From Mesorhizobium sp. Z1-4 (GTDB lineage Bacteria > Pseudomonadota > Alphaproteobacteria > Rhizobiales > Rhizobiaceae), in the NCBI RefSeq assembly GCF_004000235.1, contig NZ_RCIO01000001.1, positions 124,001 to 188,000 of the forward strand: a stretch of DNA of 64,000 nucleotides. Reading direction: 5' to 3'. The notes under the pieces are model-generated. The model ran no database searches, was not told the DNA's origin, and saw only the letters and a list, made by a program, of their open reading frames with translations. Shown one piece after another: positions 17,267-26,185 of this stretch; position 1 is the stretch's first letter, and each line of letters starts with the position of its first letter. The translations under genes were made by a program, and so were the position numbers.

Positions 17267-17758
17267 CTAGTTGAGGCGCGAGCGCACATCCTTGAGCGCC
17301 GACTTGAACAGCTCGCCGCGCGCTTTCGCGTCAACCTTGGTGGCAAGCAGATCGCCGGCAGCTGCAACAGCGACATCGACTGCGCGTGCACGCACTTCGT
17401 TGACGGCGTCACGTTCGGCCTGCGCGATCTTGTGCTCAGCCATGGCCGTGCGCCGGGTGACGTATTCCTGTGTCTTCTGCTTGGCATCATCCAGAAGCAG
17501 GCTTGCGTCGCGCTTGGCGGCGGCGACGATGTCGCTGGCTTCCTGCTCGGCTTCCTTGCGCTTGCGCTGGTATTCGGCCAGCAGCTGCTGCGCTTCTTCA
17601 CGCAGCTTGCGCGCTTCATCGAGCTCATCGCGGATGCGGTCTGCCCGGTCGTCAAGCGACTTGAACACGGTCGCCGGTACCTTCAGGTAGACGACGATGC
17701 CGAGGAAGATGATGAGCGCGACCAGCGTCCATACAGTGGCGAGTGATGTTGCGTCCAT
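17267..17758 (-). CDS. atpF: ATP synthase F0 subunit b
   Basis: The 163-residue peripheral-stalk subunit has one N-terminal membrane helix (VWTLVALIIFLGIVVYL) followed by a long charged coiled coil (LDEARKLREEAQQLLAEYQR and so on). It dimerises with b' (next gene upstream in the operon) to connect F0 to F1. Length is normal. It is the last gene of the F0 operon, 11 bases after atpF'. Confidence 0.95.
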   Translation of the reverse strand: MDATSLATVWTLVALIIFLGIVVYLKVPATVFKSLDDRADRIRDELDEARKLREEAQQLLAEYQRKRKEAEQEASDIVAAAKRDASLLLDDAKQKTQEYVTRRTAMAEHKIAQAERDAVNEVRARAVDVAVAAAGDLLATKVDAKARGELFKSALKDVRSRLN

Positions 17759-17769
17759 GTCAGCCAGCC

Positions 17770-18363
17770 CTAGTTGCGTGCCCGCGAGACCGCGGCCTGG
17801 ATTTCGGCTTTGGTCGTCTTGCCACCGGTCAGCGCCTCGATGATCGTTGAGGCGGTGTCCTCGGCAATGGTGCCGATTTCGCTCATCGCCGCGTCCTTGA
17901 TCTTCTCGATCTGGGCAGCCGAACCCTCTAGCTTGCTTTCAAGCTCCGCCTCGGCGGCCTTGCGCTCCGCATCGGCTTCGGCCTTGGCGCTGTCGCGCGC
18001 CTGCTGGCCGATCTCGTTGGCCTTGGATTTGGCGTCTGCCAGTTCCTGCTCGTAAGCGGCAATGGCTTCATCAGCCTCATCACGCATGCGTGCTGCCTGA
18101 TCGAGATCCTGGGCAATACGATCGCTGCGTGTCTCGAAGATCGCGCCGATGCGCGGCAGAACGACCTTCTGCAAGAACAGGTAGAAAAGGCCGAACGTAA
18201 TCGCCAGCCACAGGAGCTGCGACGGGAACGTCGAAGAATCGAACGGCGGGAATGCGCCGGACGCGCCCTCGTTGTGCGGCACCTCGGTGCCGGCTGCGTG
18301 CGCGTCACCCTCTGCGGAGGCTTTGCCCCCGGTCTCCTCAGCGTAAGCCTTGGCCACGAACAT
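17770..18363 (-). CDS. ATP synthase F0 subunit b'
   Basis: This 197-residue second b-type subunit (often called AtpG or AtpF') has an acidic, glycine-rich N-terminal extension, then a membrane helix LLWLAITFGLFYLFLQKVVL, then a long coiled coil rich in Ala, Glu and Lys (EADEAIAAYEQELADAKSKA). Having both b and b' is typical of alphaproteobacteria and photosynthetic organisms. I chose the ATG at 18363, which has AGGAAG five bases upstream, over the ATG at 18381. Confidence 0.94.
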   Translation of the reverse strand: MFVAKAYAEETGGKASAEGDAHAAGTEVPHNEGASGAFPPFDSSTFPSQLLWLAITFGLFYLFLQKVVLPRIGAIFETRSDRIAQDLDQAARMRDEADEAIAAYEQELADAKSKANEIGQQARDSAKAEADAERKAAEAELESKLEGSAAQIEKIKDAAMSEIGTIAEDTASTIIEALTGGKTTKAEIQAAVSRARN

Positions 18364-18463
18364 CTGTTCTTCCTGTCTCATTCACGGAATGTAGCCGTGC
18401 CACGTTCCGAATTGGTTTCAGCCTGCCGCCCGAGGCGGCAGGCTCGAACCGCTTCCGCCTATA

Positions 18464-18691
18464 TTAGACGGCGAAGAGGAGCAGAAGCGCGATGAGCAGG
18501 GCGAAGATGCCCAGCGCCTCGGTCACGGCGAAGCCGAAGATCAGGCGGCCGAACTGACCGTCTGCAGCCGAGGGATTGCGCAGTGCGCCCTGGAGGAACT
18601 GTCCGAAGAGGTTACCAACGCCGATGCCTGCGGCACCGGTGCCGATTGCTGCGAGGCCAGCGCCGATCAGCTTTGCTGCTTCCGCTTCCAT
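18464..18691 (-). CDS. atpE: ATP synthase F0 subunit c
   Basis: The 75-residue proteolipid forms the rotor ring. Two membrane helices are seen: [20 protein letters not shown] with the Gly-rich interface and a second containing [20 protein letters not shown], where the Glu of TEALG is the proton carrier. The polar loop RNPSAADGQ joins them. AAGGAG sits 8 bases before the ATG. Confidence 0.97.
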   Translation of the reverse strand: MEAEAAKLIGAGLAAIGTGAAGIGVGNLFGQFLQGALRNPSAADGQFGRLIFGFAVTEALGIFALLIALLLLFAV

Positions 18692-18765
18692 TTTGAACTC
18701 CTTGTTGATCTGTCGAAATCTGCGGATTGGTTTGTGGCGGCAGGCCGCCGGTGAACATTATCCGG

Positions 18766-19530
18766 TCAGTGTCCCGGATGAATTGCGTCGTTGATGTAGA
18801 TGCAGGTCAGCATCGCGAAGACGTAGGCCTGCAGGAAGGCAATCAGGAACTCCAGCGCGGTCAGGCCGACAGCCATGCCAAGCGGAAGGATCGCGCCGAC
18901 GAAACCGACCGCCCCCATGGAGGTGAGCGAAACGACGAAGCCGGAGAAGACCTTCAGCGTGATGTGGCCGGCAAGCATATTGGCGAACAGACGCACAGAG
19001 TGCGAAATCGGCCGGGTCAGGAACGAGATCACCTCGATCGCCACAACCAGCGGCATAAGTACGACCGGGATGCCGCTCGGCACGAACAGCTTGAAGAAGC
19101 CAAGGCCATTGCGCCACAGGCCGGCAATCAGGACCATGAGGAAAACCACGACGGCCAGCGCCGCGGTCACGATAAGGTGGCTGGTGACGGTGATAAAATA
19201 AGGGAACATGCCCAGCAGGTTTGCCACCAGGATGAACATGAAGAGCGTAAAGACGAACGGAAAGAACTTCATGCCCTGGCTGCCGGCGGAGTCGCGCAGC
19301 ATGGAGGCTATGAACTCATAGAGAATTTCCGAAATCGACTGCGCCCGTCCCGGCACGATGCCCCGCGAGGACGTCGCAAGGAACAGAAAACCGCCTGCCA
19401 GCACGACTGAAATGACCATCAGCAGCGACGAGTTGGTGAAGGAGATATCGTACCCGCCAACCTCGATCGGAATCAGCGTGTTGATATGGAACTGATGGAT
19501 CGGATCAACCTTGGTAGGATCGCCAGCCAA
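18766..19530 (-). CDS. atpB: ATP synthase F0 subunit a
   Basis: The 254-residue integral membrane subunit provides the proton half-channels. The conserved arginine lies in [19 protein letters not shown] (FANMxAGH motif). Its C-terminal helix ends [20 protein letters not shown]. It starts with TTG at 19530 ([14 protein letters not shown]), with a GAGG seven bases upstream. It lies between atpI and atpE in the expected order. Confidence 0.96.
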   Translation of the reverse strand: MAGDPTKVDPIHQFHINTLIPIEVGGYDISFTNSSLLMVISVVLAGGFLFLATSSRGIVPGRAQSISEILYEFIASMLRDSAGSQGMKFFPFVFTLFMFILVANLLGMFPYFITVTSHLIVTAALAVVVFLMVLIAGLWRNGLGFFKLFVPSGIPVVLMPLVVAIEVISFLTRPISHSVRLFANMLAGHITLKVFSGFVVSLTSMGAVGFVGAILPLGMAVGLTALEFLIAFLQAYVFAMLTCIYINDAIHPGH

Positions 19531-19568
19531 TTTCCAACCTCGTTTTCGTCGCCTGTGCGCCTGAGCGC

Positions 19569-19913
19569 CTATTCATGTTTACCGGACGAGCCCTCGCCGT
19601 CCGCTGACTTTGTGCCGGGCTCGGCAACCAGACCTGCCGAACGAAGAACATTGAGCACACCGGCGCAGAACCCCAGAAGGAAGAAAATGATCAGTCCCCA
19701 GGGCGATGTGCCCGCAAGCCGATCGATCAGCCAGCCAATTCCAGTACCGACAAGAATGCCTGCAATGAACTCGCTGGAGAGACGCAGCGCAACCGCATAA
19801 CCGGCCGCAGATCCCTTCCTGCCTTGCTGTTCGTCCGCCTGCCGCTGCGGCCGCCTTTCGGCGAGCGCTTCATCGAGCCTGCGGCGCCGTCGCTCAAACT
19901 CCTCGTCGTTCAC
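19569..19913 (-). CDS. atpI: AtpI-family accessory protein of the F0 operon
   Basis: The roughly 114-residue product has a charged N-terminus ([20 protein letters not shown]). Two membrane helices follow ([20 protein letters not shown] and [20 protein letters not shown]), the AtpI/Mg-transport fold that helps c-ring assembly. The start is uncertain: GTG 19913 gives the common length; GTG 19928 and an ATG at 20084 are in frame but the extension looks non-coding. It is the first gene of the F0 operon, reading leftward. Confidence 0.85.
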   Translation of the reverse strand: MNDEEFERRRRRLDEALAERRPQRQADEQQGRKGSAAGYAVALRLSSEFIAGILVGTGIGWLIDRLAGTSPWGLIIFFLLGFCAGVLNVLRSAGLVAEPGTKSADGEGSSGKHE

Positions 19914-20084
19914 TGGTCGAAGGCCCACCAAAACCGGGATTTTGCCTTGTTTGACTTCGACGGTCCGTTCGACGACCCGCGAATTCCTGCCCCGGTCAAG
20001 CGAAACCGCCTGCTTCCCTGCAAAATCGCGCGCAACATAGTTTGTAGGCCCTACCCAGTCAAGCTGAGGCAGGGTTCGGCCCAT

Positions 20085-20135
20085 GCGCCAAAAATATAAA
20101 TGTTATCAATATCTTATTGCGGTGCGACAATGCGC
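20085..20135 (-). promoter_or_regulatory. Candidate promoter region of the F0 ATP synthase operon
   Basis: A markedly AT-rich patch (AAAATATAAATGTTATCAATATC around 20090-20112 on the plus strand) interrupts the GC-rich surroundings between atpI and the cell wall hydrolase gene. On the minus strand a TTGTCG lies 16 bases before TGATAA, compatible with a weak housekeeping promoter. It would leave a leader of about 170 bases before the atpI start. This is pattern recognition only. Confidence 0.35.
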
Positions 20136-20193
20136 CCGTGGGAGAATGGGAGCGACTCGCTCCGCGCAGCCCGCGACTCCCTGAATCTGCCGC

Positions 20194-21372
20194 TCAGTTC
20201 CAGCCGCCGCCATAGGTGCGATAGAAGACATGCAGGCCGATTTTCTTCATCTTCTCCATCGCGCGCGACCATCGCGGGTTCACATAAGTCGCGTGATAGT
20301 GCGTCGCGGAGCCGACTTCGGTCAGAAACACCTTGCCTGACGACACAGCCAGCGCAACCTCGTGAGCCACTTCATAATGCTGGCGGCTGGCGATTCGGTC
20401 GCGAATGCCGTCGCAGGCAAACGAGAACTGGCACCGGTTGCGCCAGGTGCGGTTCTGGTAAACGACACCGCAGATGGTGTTGGGATAGGTTGGGTTGCGA
20501 ACGCGGTTGAGAATGACCTGCGCCACCGCTGCCTGCCCTTTTACGCTTTCGCCGCGCGCCTCGAAGTAGATACCTTCGGCCAGGCACCTCTGCTCGGCAT
20601 CGGAAAAGACAGAAGCCGGCAGCGGCCGGCTCATCCATTCATGATCGTTCTTGCCGAGTGGCGGAATAAACCGCCCGCCGTTGGGATCCTCGTCCTGCAA
20701 GATACTTGCAAATGGAGACGCCTCGGCAAAATCGGGCTGCGGCGGCGCATAGGCCGTCGCCAGAATGTCGGGCTTGTCGTTGTTGACCAGCGAAGCAAGG
20801 TAGACCGGCACATCGGGCGATACCCGTTTGTCCTGTTTGACATAGAAGGTTCCGGCGATCTGCAGTTCCTTGCCCTTGATGTCCGGCTGGACGAACGCCA
20901 TTGCCGGCGCATCCTCGGCCGTGTCGCCCAGCATCGAGGTCCGCTGGAGGACCGAGCCGGCGTTGAAGGCCTTGGGCGGAGCGACTGGCGTGACGTTGAC
21001 CAGCCGGCCGCGTTTTTCGTTGCGGTTGATGCGCACTTCATCGGGCGTTTCGGCAGGCGCACTCGCTTTGGTGCGGAACGCGACTTCGCCAATGCCGGGC
21101 GCCTTGAGGCCGGCGCCGGAGATCGACCCGGTGGCCAGACTGTCGACAAAGGGAATTTCGGCGCTGTGAACGGACCCGGCGACCGAGCGCTCCACCACGG
21201 CACTCCAGCGCTGGGCCGGCGAATCGGTTCCGGCGACCATGCTGGACACATCCTGCATCGCGAGCCCGGTGGGAAACCCGACCCAGATGCCAAGTCCGAG
21301 AATAAAGGGGGCAAGAAACGAACGCTCAACCCGCGGCGCAGAATACTGCCGCATCACTCCACGTCGACGCAC
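20194..21372 (-). CDS. SleB-type cell wall hydrolase
   Basis: The 392-residue product has an N-terminal membrane/signal segment (SFLAPFILGLGIWVGFPTGL), a long linker, and a C-terminal Hydrolase_2 domain. EGIYFEARGESVKGQAAVAQ (catalytic Glu of the SleB lytic family), ILNRVRNPTYPNTICGVVYQ and CQFSFACDG mark that domain. Such enzymes cleave the glycan strand of peptidoglycan, here in the periplasm. The GTG at 21372 has GGAGAG six bases upstream, better than the ATG at 21354. A TTAACC/GGTTAA inverted repeat lies about 50 bases upstream of the start. Confidence 0.88.
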   Translation of the reverse strand: MRRRGVMRQYSAPRVERSFLAPFILGLGIWVGFPTGLAMQDVSSMVAGTDSPAQRWSAVVERSVAGSVHSAEIPFVDSLATGSISGAGLKAPGIGEVAFRTKASAPAETPDEVRINRNEKRGRLVNVTPVAPPKAFNAGSVLQRTSMLGDTAEDAPAMAFVQPDIKGKELQIAGTFYVKQDKRVSPDVPVYLASLVNNDKPDILATAYAPPQPDFAEASPFASILQDEDPNGGRFIPPLGKNDHEWMSRPLPASVFSDAEQRCLAEGIYFEARGESVKGQAAVAQVILNRVRNPTYPNTICGVVYQNRTWRNRCQFSFACDGIRDRIASRQHYEVAHEVALAVSSGKVFLTEVGSATHYHATYVNPRWSRAMEKMKKIGLHVFYRTYGGGWN

Positions 21373-21421
21373 GAACCACTCTCCAACGCAACGTACACCC
21401 AACTTCGGAGAGAATGATCGA

Positions 21422-21442
21422 TTAACCTTGATCAGAGGTTAA
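21422..21442. promoter_or_regulatory. TTAACC/GGTTAA inverted repeat upstream of the cell wall hydrolase gene
   Basis: TTAACC at 21422-21427 and GGTTAA at 21437-21442 are perfect inverted 6-mers around 9 bases (TTGATCAGA). They lie in the 99-base gap between der (ending 21472) and the hydrolase start. TTAACC resembles the CtrA half-site, but the spacing differs from the classical TTAA-N7-TTAA. The repeat is observed; the regulator is a guess. Confidence 0.4.
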
Positions 21443-21471
21443 AGCGGCGCAGATTGCATGTGGCGTTGCAT

Positions 21472-22890
21472 TCAGCGGCGTTTTGCGCGCCCTGCATACG
21501 GGTTGTCGGAAGTGCGCAGCGCGACACGAATGGGAACGCCAGGCATATCGAAAGCATCGCGTAACCCGTTGACGAGATAACGCACATAAGCAGCTGGCAT
21601 AGCCTCCGGCCTCGAGCAGGAGATGACGAAGCCCGGGGGACGGGTCTTCACCTGGGTCATATATTTGACCTTGAGCCTGCGGCCGGCGACGGCGGGCGGC
21701 GGATGAGCGGAGACGGCGCGTTCCAGCCAGCGATTGAGCTTGCCCGTCGATATCCGGGTGTTCCAGGTTTCGTGCGTGGCCAAAACCGCCTGCATGAGCT
21801 TGTCGAGCCCGCGCCCCGTCTCAGCCGACACCGTAACAGCACGGATGCCGCGTATCTGCGGCAGCAGCCGGGTGGTCTTTTCGCGCAGCTCCGCCAGGAG
21901 TTCCTGTGGTTCGTCGATCAGGTCCCATTTGTTGAACGCAATGACCGGTGCCCTGCCCTCGCGCACGATCAGGTCGGCGATCTGCAGGTCCTGCTTTTCG
22001 AACGGTATCGTGGCGTCCAGCAGCACGATCACCACCTCGGCGAAGCGTACCGCCCTCAGGCCGTCGGCCACTGAAAGCTTTTCCAGCTTCTCCTGCACCT
22101 TGGCCTTGCGCCGCATGCCCGCGGTGTCGAACAGCTTTACAGGCCGGCCGCGCCAGTCCCATTCCACTGAAATGGAATCGCGGGTGATGCCGGCCTCGGG
22201 CCCGGTCAGGAGACGCTCCTCGCCAATCAGCGCGTTGATCAGCGTCGATTTGCCGGCATTCGGGCGGCCGACAATGGCAATCCTCAACGGACGGGTCGGA
22301 TCGTAGGCCGGCTGCACCTCGGCGTCGGGGTCCTCGATGTCCTCACCGATCAGATCGGCCTCGGGCACCGCGGCCACCGGTTCACGATCGAGCGCGGCCG
22401 GAAACGCGGCTACCAGCGCGTCGCGCAATTCGTTCATGCCGATGCCGTGCTCGGCGGAAATCACGATCGGTTCACCGAGCCCGAGTTCCCACGCCTCGGC
22501 GGCGCCGGCCACCGCGTCCCTGGCCTCGGCCTTGTTGGCCGTCAGCACAACAGGCTTGCCGGCGCTGCGCACCTGGTCGGCAAACGTTCGGTCGTCCGGC
22601 AACAGGCCGGTGCGCGCGTCGACCATGAACAGAACCACATCGGCTTCAGCGATCGCAGTTTCCGTCTGCTGCCGCATACGCGCGGCGAGCGATTCAGGGG
22701 CGGCGGTTTCAAGGCCCGCGGTGTCGATTACCTCGAAACGCAGATCGAGCAATCTGGCAGAGTGACTGCGACGGTCGCGCGTAACACCAGGCGTGTCATC
22801 CACAAGCGCCAACCGGCTGCCGGCCAGCCGGTTGAACAATGTCGACTTACCGACATTTGGCCGACCGATGATTGCGAGCCTGAAGCTCAT
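21472..22890 (-). CDS. der: Ribosome-assembly GTPase Der (EngA)
   Basis: The 472-residue protein has the unique tandem G domains of Der: [19 protein letters not shown] near residue 8 with DTPGVTRDR and NKAE, and [20 protein letters not shown] near 210 with [11 protein letters not shown] and NKWDL. A C-terminal KH-like domain follows ([20 protein letters not shown]). It acts in late 50S subunit assembly. It starts at ATG 22890, 26 bases after a TPR-protein gene in the same direction, a common pairing. Confidence 0.97.
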   Translation of the reverse strand: MSFRLAIIGRPNVGKSTLFNRLAGSRLALVDDTPGVTRDRRSHSARLLDLRFEVIDTAGLETAAPESLAARMRQQTETAIAEADVVLFMVDARTGLLPDDRTFADQVRSAGKPVVLTANKAEARDAVAGAAEAWELGLGEPIVISAEHGIGMNELRDALVAAFPAALDREPVAAVPEADLIGEDIEDPDAEVQPAYDPTRPLRIAIVGRPNAGKSTLINALIGEERLLTGPEAGITRDSISVEWDWRGRPVKLFDTAGMRRKAKVQEKLEKLSVADGLRAVRFAEVVIVLLDATIPFEKQDLQIADLIVREGRAPVIAFNKWDLIDEPQELLAELREKTTRLLPQIRGIRAVTVSAETGRGLDKLMQAVLATHETWNTRISTGKLNRWLERAVSAHPPPAVAGRRLKVKYMTQVKTRPPGFVISCSRPEAMPAAYVRYLVNGLRDAFDMPGVPIRVALRTSDNPYAGRAKRR

Positions 22891-22916
22891 GAGCGTTCTT
22901 TCAAGCGTGAAGGTGC

Positions 22917-23582
22917 CTAGGAGGCGGCGGCGGTGCCCCGCAGAAGCTCGACCATGACGGTTGCCCGCTGGCGCGCGTTGCGCGGCGCAGTATCATCGCC
23001 GGTAATCTGCTCGAACAGTGCAAGCGCGTCGGCGGAACGTCCCTCGCGCCACGCGGAAAGGGCAAGCGCCTCGCGCGCCGCGTGGCGCAGGCTGGCGGAA
23101 TCGGCCGTCAGCACTTCAACCCGGGCGGCAACGTCGTCATAGGAGCCGCTGTCGACCAGCACGTAACCGGCCCTAAGACGCGCCATGTCGCGAATGGAAG
23201 CAGGAACCGATCCGTCGGCAGCAACGGCATCGAACTCTGCGACTGCGGCATCCGCTTCGCCCCGTTCGGCCAATACGGCCGCCGTCCGCAGCCTGGCGAG
23301 AACGGGATATGCGCCATAACCATCGGCCTGCAGTGCTTCAAACGCCGCCTGCGCCTCGTCGAGCTGCCCATCGCCAGCCAGTTCCAGCGCGGCAGAAAAA
23401 CGGTCGCCGGAGGCGTTGGCGCGCGACTGGGTCCAGTAGTCGTAGCCAACCCAGCCGGCTGTTGCGGCAACGACCAGGACGGCCGCTCCGATGAGGGCTG
23501 GACCATAACGGCCCCACAGCGCTTTTGCCTGATCCTGGCGAAGTTCTTCATTGACTTCGCGGATGAAACTGTCGTCGGACAT
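22917..23582 (-). CDS. Membrane-anchored tetratricopeptide protein (YfgM-like)
   Basis: The 221-residue protein has a cytoplasmic N-terminus [20 protein letters not shown], one membrane helix ([20 protein letters not shown]) and a periplasmic TPR-like domain. This is the TPR_21/YfgM architecture found beside der in many proteobacteria, linked with periplasmic chaperones and the Sec translocon in E. coli. The ATG at 23582 is preferred to 23591, which would add only three residues. It is cotranscribed with der. Confidence 0.85.
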   Translation of the reverse strand: MSDDSFIREVNEELRQDQAKALWGRYGPALIGAAVLVVAATAGWVGYDYWTQSRANASGDRFSAALELAGDGQLDEAQAAFEALQADGYGAYPVLARLRTAAVLAERGEADAAVAEFDAVAADGSVPASIRDMARLRAGYVLVDSGSYDDVAARVEVLTADSASLRHAAREALALSAWREGRSADALALFEQITGDDTAPRNARQRATVMVELLRGTAAAS

Positions 23583-23738
23583 CAAGAACACCTTTGCGGA
23601 AAACGGGCTATCGCCGTTATCCCATCATTGCGGCAGCCTTTTAGCGGTTTTTCGCCGGCATGGAAGGCCCGTGATCAAATCAGCTCTTCGCGCCAACGAA
23701 CACGGGCTCGGCCGGCACCGCAAGTCCGCCACATTCGA

Positions 23739-24761
23739 ATGCCTAATGGCGGTATGTTTCGGTTCCGGTTCAAGCGCGTTCTGTCGGGTGCGGTGTTTGC
23801 CTTATTCGCGGCGATGCCGAATGGGGGGCATGCTGCGGAACGCCCTGTCCAGTTTGTTGTGATTTCGTTCGATGGCGCCCGCGAGATCGAACAATGGAAC
23901 CGCAGCCGAGAACTGGCACGCAAGGCGGGCGCGAATTTCACCTTTTTCCTGTCCTGCACCAACCTGATCGCCGCTGAAAACAAATTCGACTACGCTCCGC
24001 CAGGTCACAAACGCGGCGCATCGAATATCGGCTTTGCTGAATCGCGCGAGGATATCGCGGCCCGGCTGCGCCAAATCTGGACAGCGCGGCTCGAAGGCCA
24101 CGAGATCGCGAACCATGGCTGCGGCCACTTCGATGGCGGCGGCTGGAGCAAAGGCCAGTGGATAGCCGAGTTCGGCGCGTTCACCTCATTTCTGCGCGAC
24201 GCGTGGAGTATAAACGGCATCCCCTTCGCGCCCGCGGGCTGGACGAAATTCGTCGAGACCGAAATCACCGGCTTCCGGGCACCGTATCTGTCCGTTGGCA
24301 GCGCGCTAGAGCCGGCTCTTGCCGAAGCCGGGTTCACATATGACGCCAGCACCGTGTCACGCGATCCGCAGCAGCCCAGCGGCGGCAAGGTGGTCGGGTT
24401 CTCGCTGCCGATGATCCCGGAGGGCCCCAATGCACGGCGCATTCTGGCCATGGACTACAATCTTTACGTTCGCCACTCGGCGGCGATGGAGCAGCCAAGC
24501 AAATCGGCGGAATTCGAGGAGCGTGCCTACCTGGCATTCAGAGGCGCATTCGAGCGCCAGTATCGCGGCGACCGCGTTCCGTTGCAGCTCGGCTTTCACT
24601 TTCGGCTGATGAACGACGGCGCTTACTGGCGTGCACTCGAACGCTTCGCGATGGAGACCTGCAGCCTGCCCGAGGTGCGCTGCGTCTCCTACCGCGATCT
24701 GCTTCGGCAGCAGAATAGCGCGACACTTAGCGAGGCCGGCGCAAAACCTGTTACCGACTAG
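23739..24761 (+). CDS. Exported polysaccharide deacetylase family protein
   Basis: The 340-residue protein begins MPNGGMFRFRFKRVLSGAVF with a signal peptide ending near GHAA. It continues with a NodB-type carbohydrate esterase fold: VQFVVISFDGAREIEQW at the first strand (the usual first motif Asp-Asp is SFDGA here) and GHEIANHGCGHFDGG as the second motif with two histidines. GFRAPYL (third motif) and LGFHFRLMNDGAYW (last motif histidine) follow. Such enzymes remove N- or O-acetyl groups from glycans. The change from TFDDG to SFDGA may alter metal or base function. A larger frame extending upstream to 23082 is antisense to the TPR gene and is not coding. Confidence 0.82.
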   Translation: MPNGGMFRFRFKRVLSGAVFALFAAMPNGGHAAERPVQFVVISFDGAREIEQWNRSRELARKAGANFTFFLSCTNLIAAENKFDYAPPGHKRGASNIGFAESREDIAARLRQIWTARLEGHEIANHGCGHFDGGGWSKGQWIAEFGAFTSFLRDAWSINGIPFAPAGWTKFVETEITGFRAPYLSVGSALEPALAEAGFTYDASTVSRDPQQPSGGKVVGFSLPMIPEGPNARRILAMDYNLYVRHSAAMEQPSKSAEFEERAYLAFRGAFERQYRGDRVPLQLGFHFRLMNDGAYWRALERFAMETCSLPEVRCVSYRDLLRQQNSATLSEAGAKPVTD

Positions 24762-24764
24762 GCC

Positions 24765-26063
24765 CTACTCCGCAGCCCCAGGCGCATTGGCGTCGCGCTG
24801 CATGTATTCGCGATCGATATCGGGTAGCGGCTTCCCGTCTATCGCGGCTTCGAATGCCTTGAGGCGTTTGTAGATCGACATCAGCTCCACGATCGTCGTC
24901 CAGGAGTTGATGAGATACTGGAACGAGCCTTCGACGCGCGAGAATGCGCGGATGATCTGCTGCATGACACCCAGCGTGATCGTGCCGGCGATGATGGTCG
25001 GACCCAATGCGATGTAGGGAACCAGATTGCCGATCTGCAGGTAGAATATGCGCACGAGGTTGAAATACATGTAGTTGAAATAGAGGCGGAAATAGTTTCG
25101 GCGTACGTTTTCGAACAGCTCGCGGAGCGTCAGCGGTTCCGCCCTGTCCTCATGATCCTCGCCGTAGACCAGCTCCTTCCGGTAAGCCGCCTCGACCCGC
25201 TGGTTGCGGAATTCAAGCCCCGGCAGACGGATACCCGCCGCGGCGACAATTGCCGTGCCGAGCACGGACCAGAGGATCGCCGTGAACACCAGGCCCTGAC
25301 TCACCTCGCCGATAAGCGGCAAGTGGGTTACATGCGCGGACAGCCCCCATAGCAGCGGCAGGAACGCAATCAGCGTCATCAGCGAATCGACCAGGCTTAT
25401 GCCCAGGCTTTCGGTGATCGATGCAAAACGCATCGTATCTTCCTGCACGCGCTGCGCCGCGCCCTCAATGTGGCGAAGCTGCTGCCAGCGGTCGGTGTAG
25501 TACTGGTTCATCGCCGTGCGCCAGCGGAAGATGAAGTGGCTGACGAAAAAACGGAACATCGTAGCCACAAACACGTAGACGAGCGCGATCTGCAGGAAGG
25601 TTGCGATCTGCCAATAATAATCGGACGCCTCGACCGAGCCGGGCTCGCCAAGTGCCTTTTGCACCAGGTCGTAGAACGTGCCGAACCATTCGTTGATCAT
25701 CACATCGAGCTGGACGAGAAACCAGTTGACGAAGAAGATCAGCGCCGACCCCCATATCGACCAGCGCTGCCAGGGGTGCGGCTCCAGGCGCGACCACGCA
25801 GCGACGAAGACAACAATCGATACGATGAAATACTGATAGAACCAGAAGCCTCCGGCGTCGGCCTGCAACTCCTGCAATGCAAGGGTCGCCGCTTCGTCAG
25901 CTCCGGTCAACGCTTCCGGAAAGCCGTATCCGAAAAAGCCACCCACCGAGAGCGTCGGCCCCCAGTCCCGTGCGACCAGATACCAGAAGAGCACGCAGAA
26001 GAGCGCCCATGCCGTCGCTGAGATGAAGAGCAGCCTCGGTCGCGGAAAAAACGAAACGAACAT
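24765..26063 (-). CDS. bacA: SbmA/BacA-family peptide transporter
   Basis: The 432-residue inner-membrane protein matches SbmA/BacA: MFVSFFPRPRLLFISATAWA at the start, SVGGFFGYGFPEALTGA, the NPWQRWS-like HPWQRWSIWGSALI, FRWRTAMNQYYTDRWQQLRH and IEGAAQRVQEDTMRFASITE. It lacks an ATPase domain; the family uses the proton gradient to import peptides and glycopeptides. In rhizobia BacA protects against host defensin-like NCR peptides and in Brucella it supports chronic infection. It converges on the deacetylase gene with a 3-base gap. Confidence 0.92.
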   Translation of the reverse strand: MFVSFFPRPRLLFISATAWALFCVLFWYLVARDWGPTLSVGGFFGYGFPEALTGADEAATLALQELQADAGGFWFYQYFIVSIVVFVAAWSRLEPHPWQRWSIWGSALIFFVNWFLVQLDVMINEWFGTFYDLVQKALGEPGSVEASDYYWQIATFLQIALVYVFVATMFRFFVSHFIFRWRTAMNQYYTDRWQQLRHIEGAAQRVQEDTMRFASITESLGISLVDSLMTLIAFLPLLWGLSAHVTHLPLIGEVSQGLVFTAILWSVLGTAIVAAAGIRLPGLEFRNQRVEAAYRKELVYGEDHEDRAEPLTLRELFENVRRNYFRLYFNYMYFNLVRIFYLQIGNLVPYIALGPTIIAGTITLGVMQQIIRAFSRVEGSFQYLINSWTTIVELMSIYKRLKAFEAAIDGKPLPDIDREYMQRDANAPGAAE

Positions 26064-26185
26064 GATTGCGCTTTCGGGTTCTAGAGCTGAATCCGGTCAA
26101 TGACCCACAGCCTATTTAGGCGATTTGCGGGCCTGCCCTTCATAGAACCCGGTCAAACAAAATAAAATAGTCGTGCGTGGCGGCT

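Noticed and set aside
23082-23738. Upstream extension of the deacetylase frame
   Set aside because: The extension runs antisense to the YfgM-like gene; the signal peptide of the deacetylase starts at 23739, giving a normal protein.
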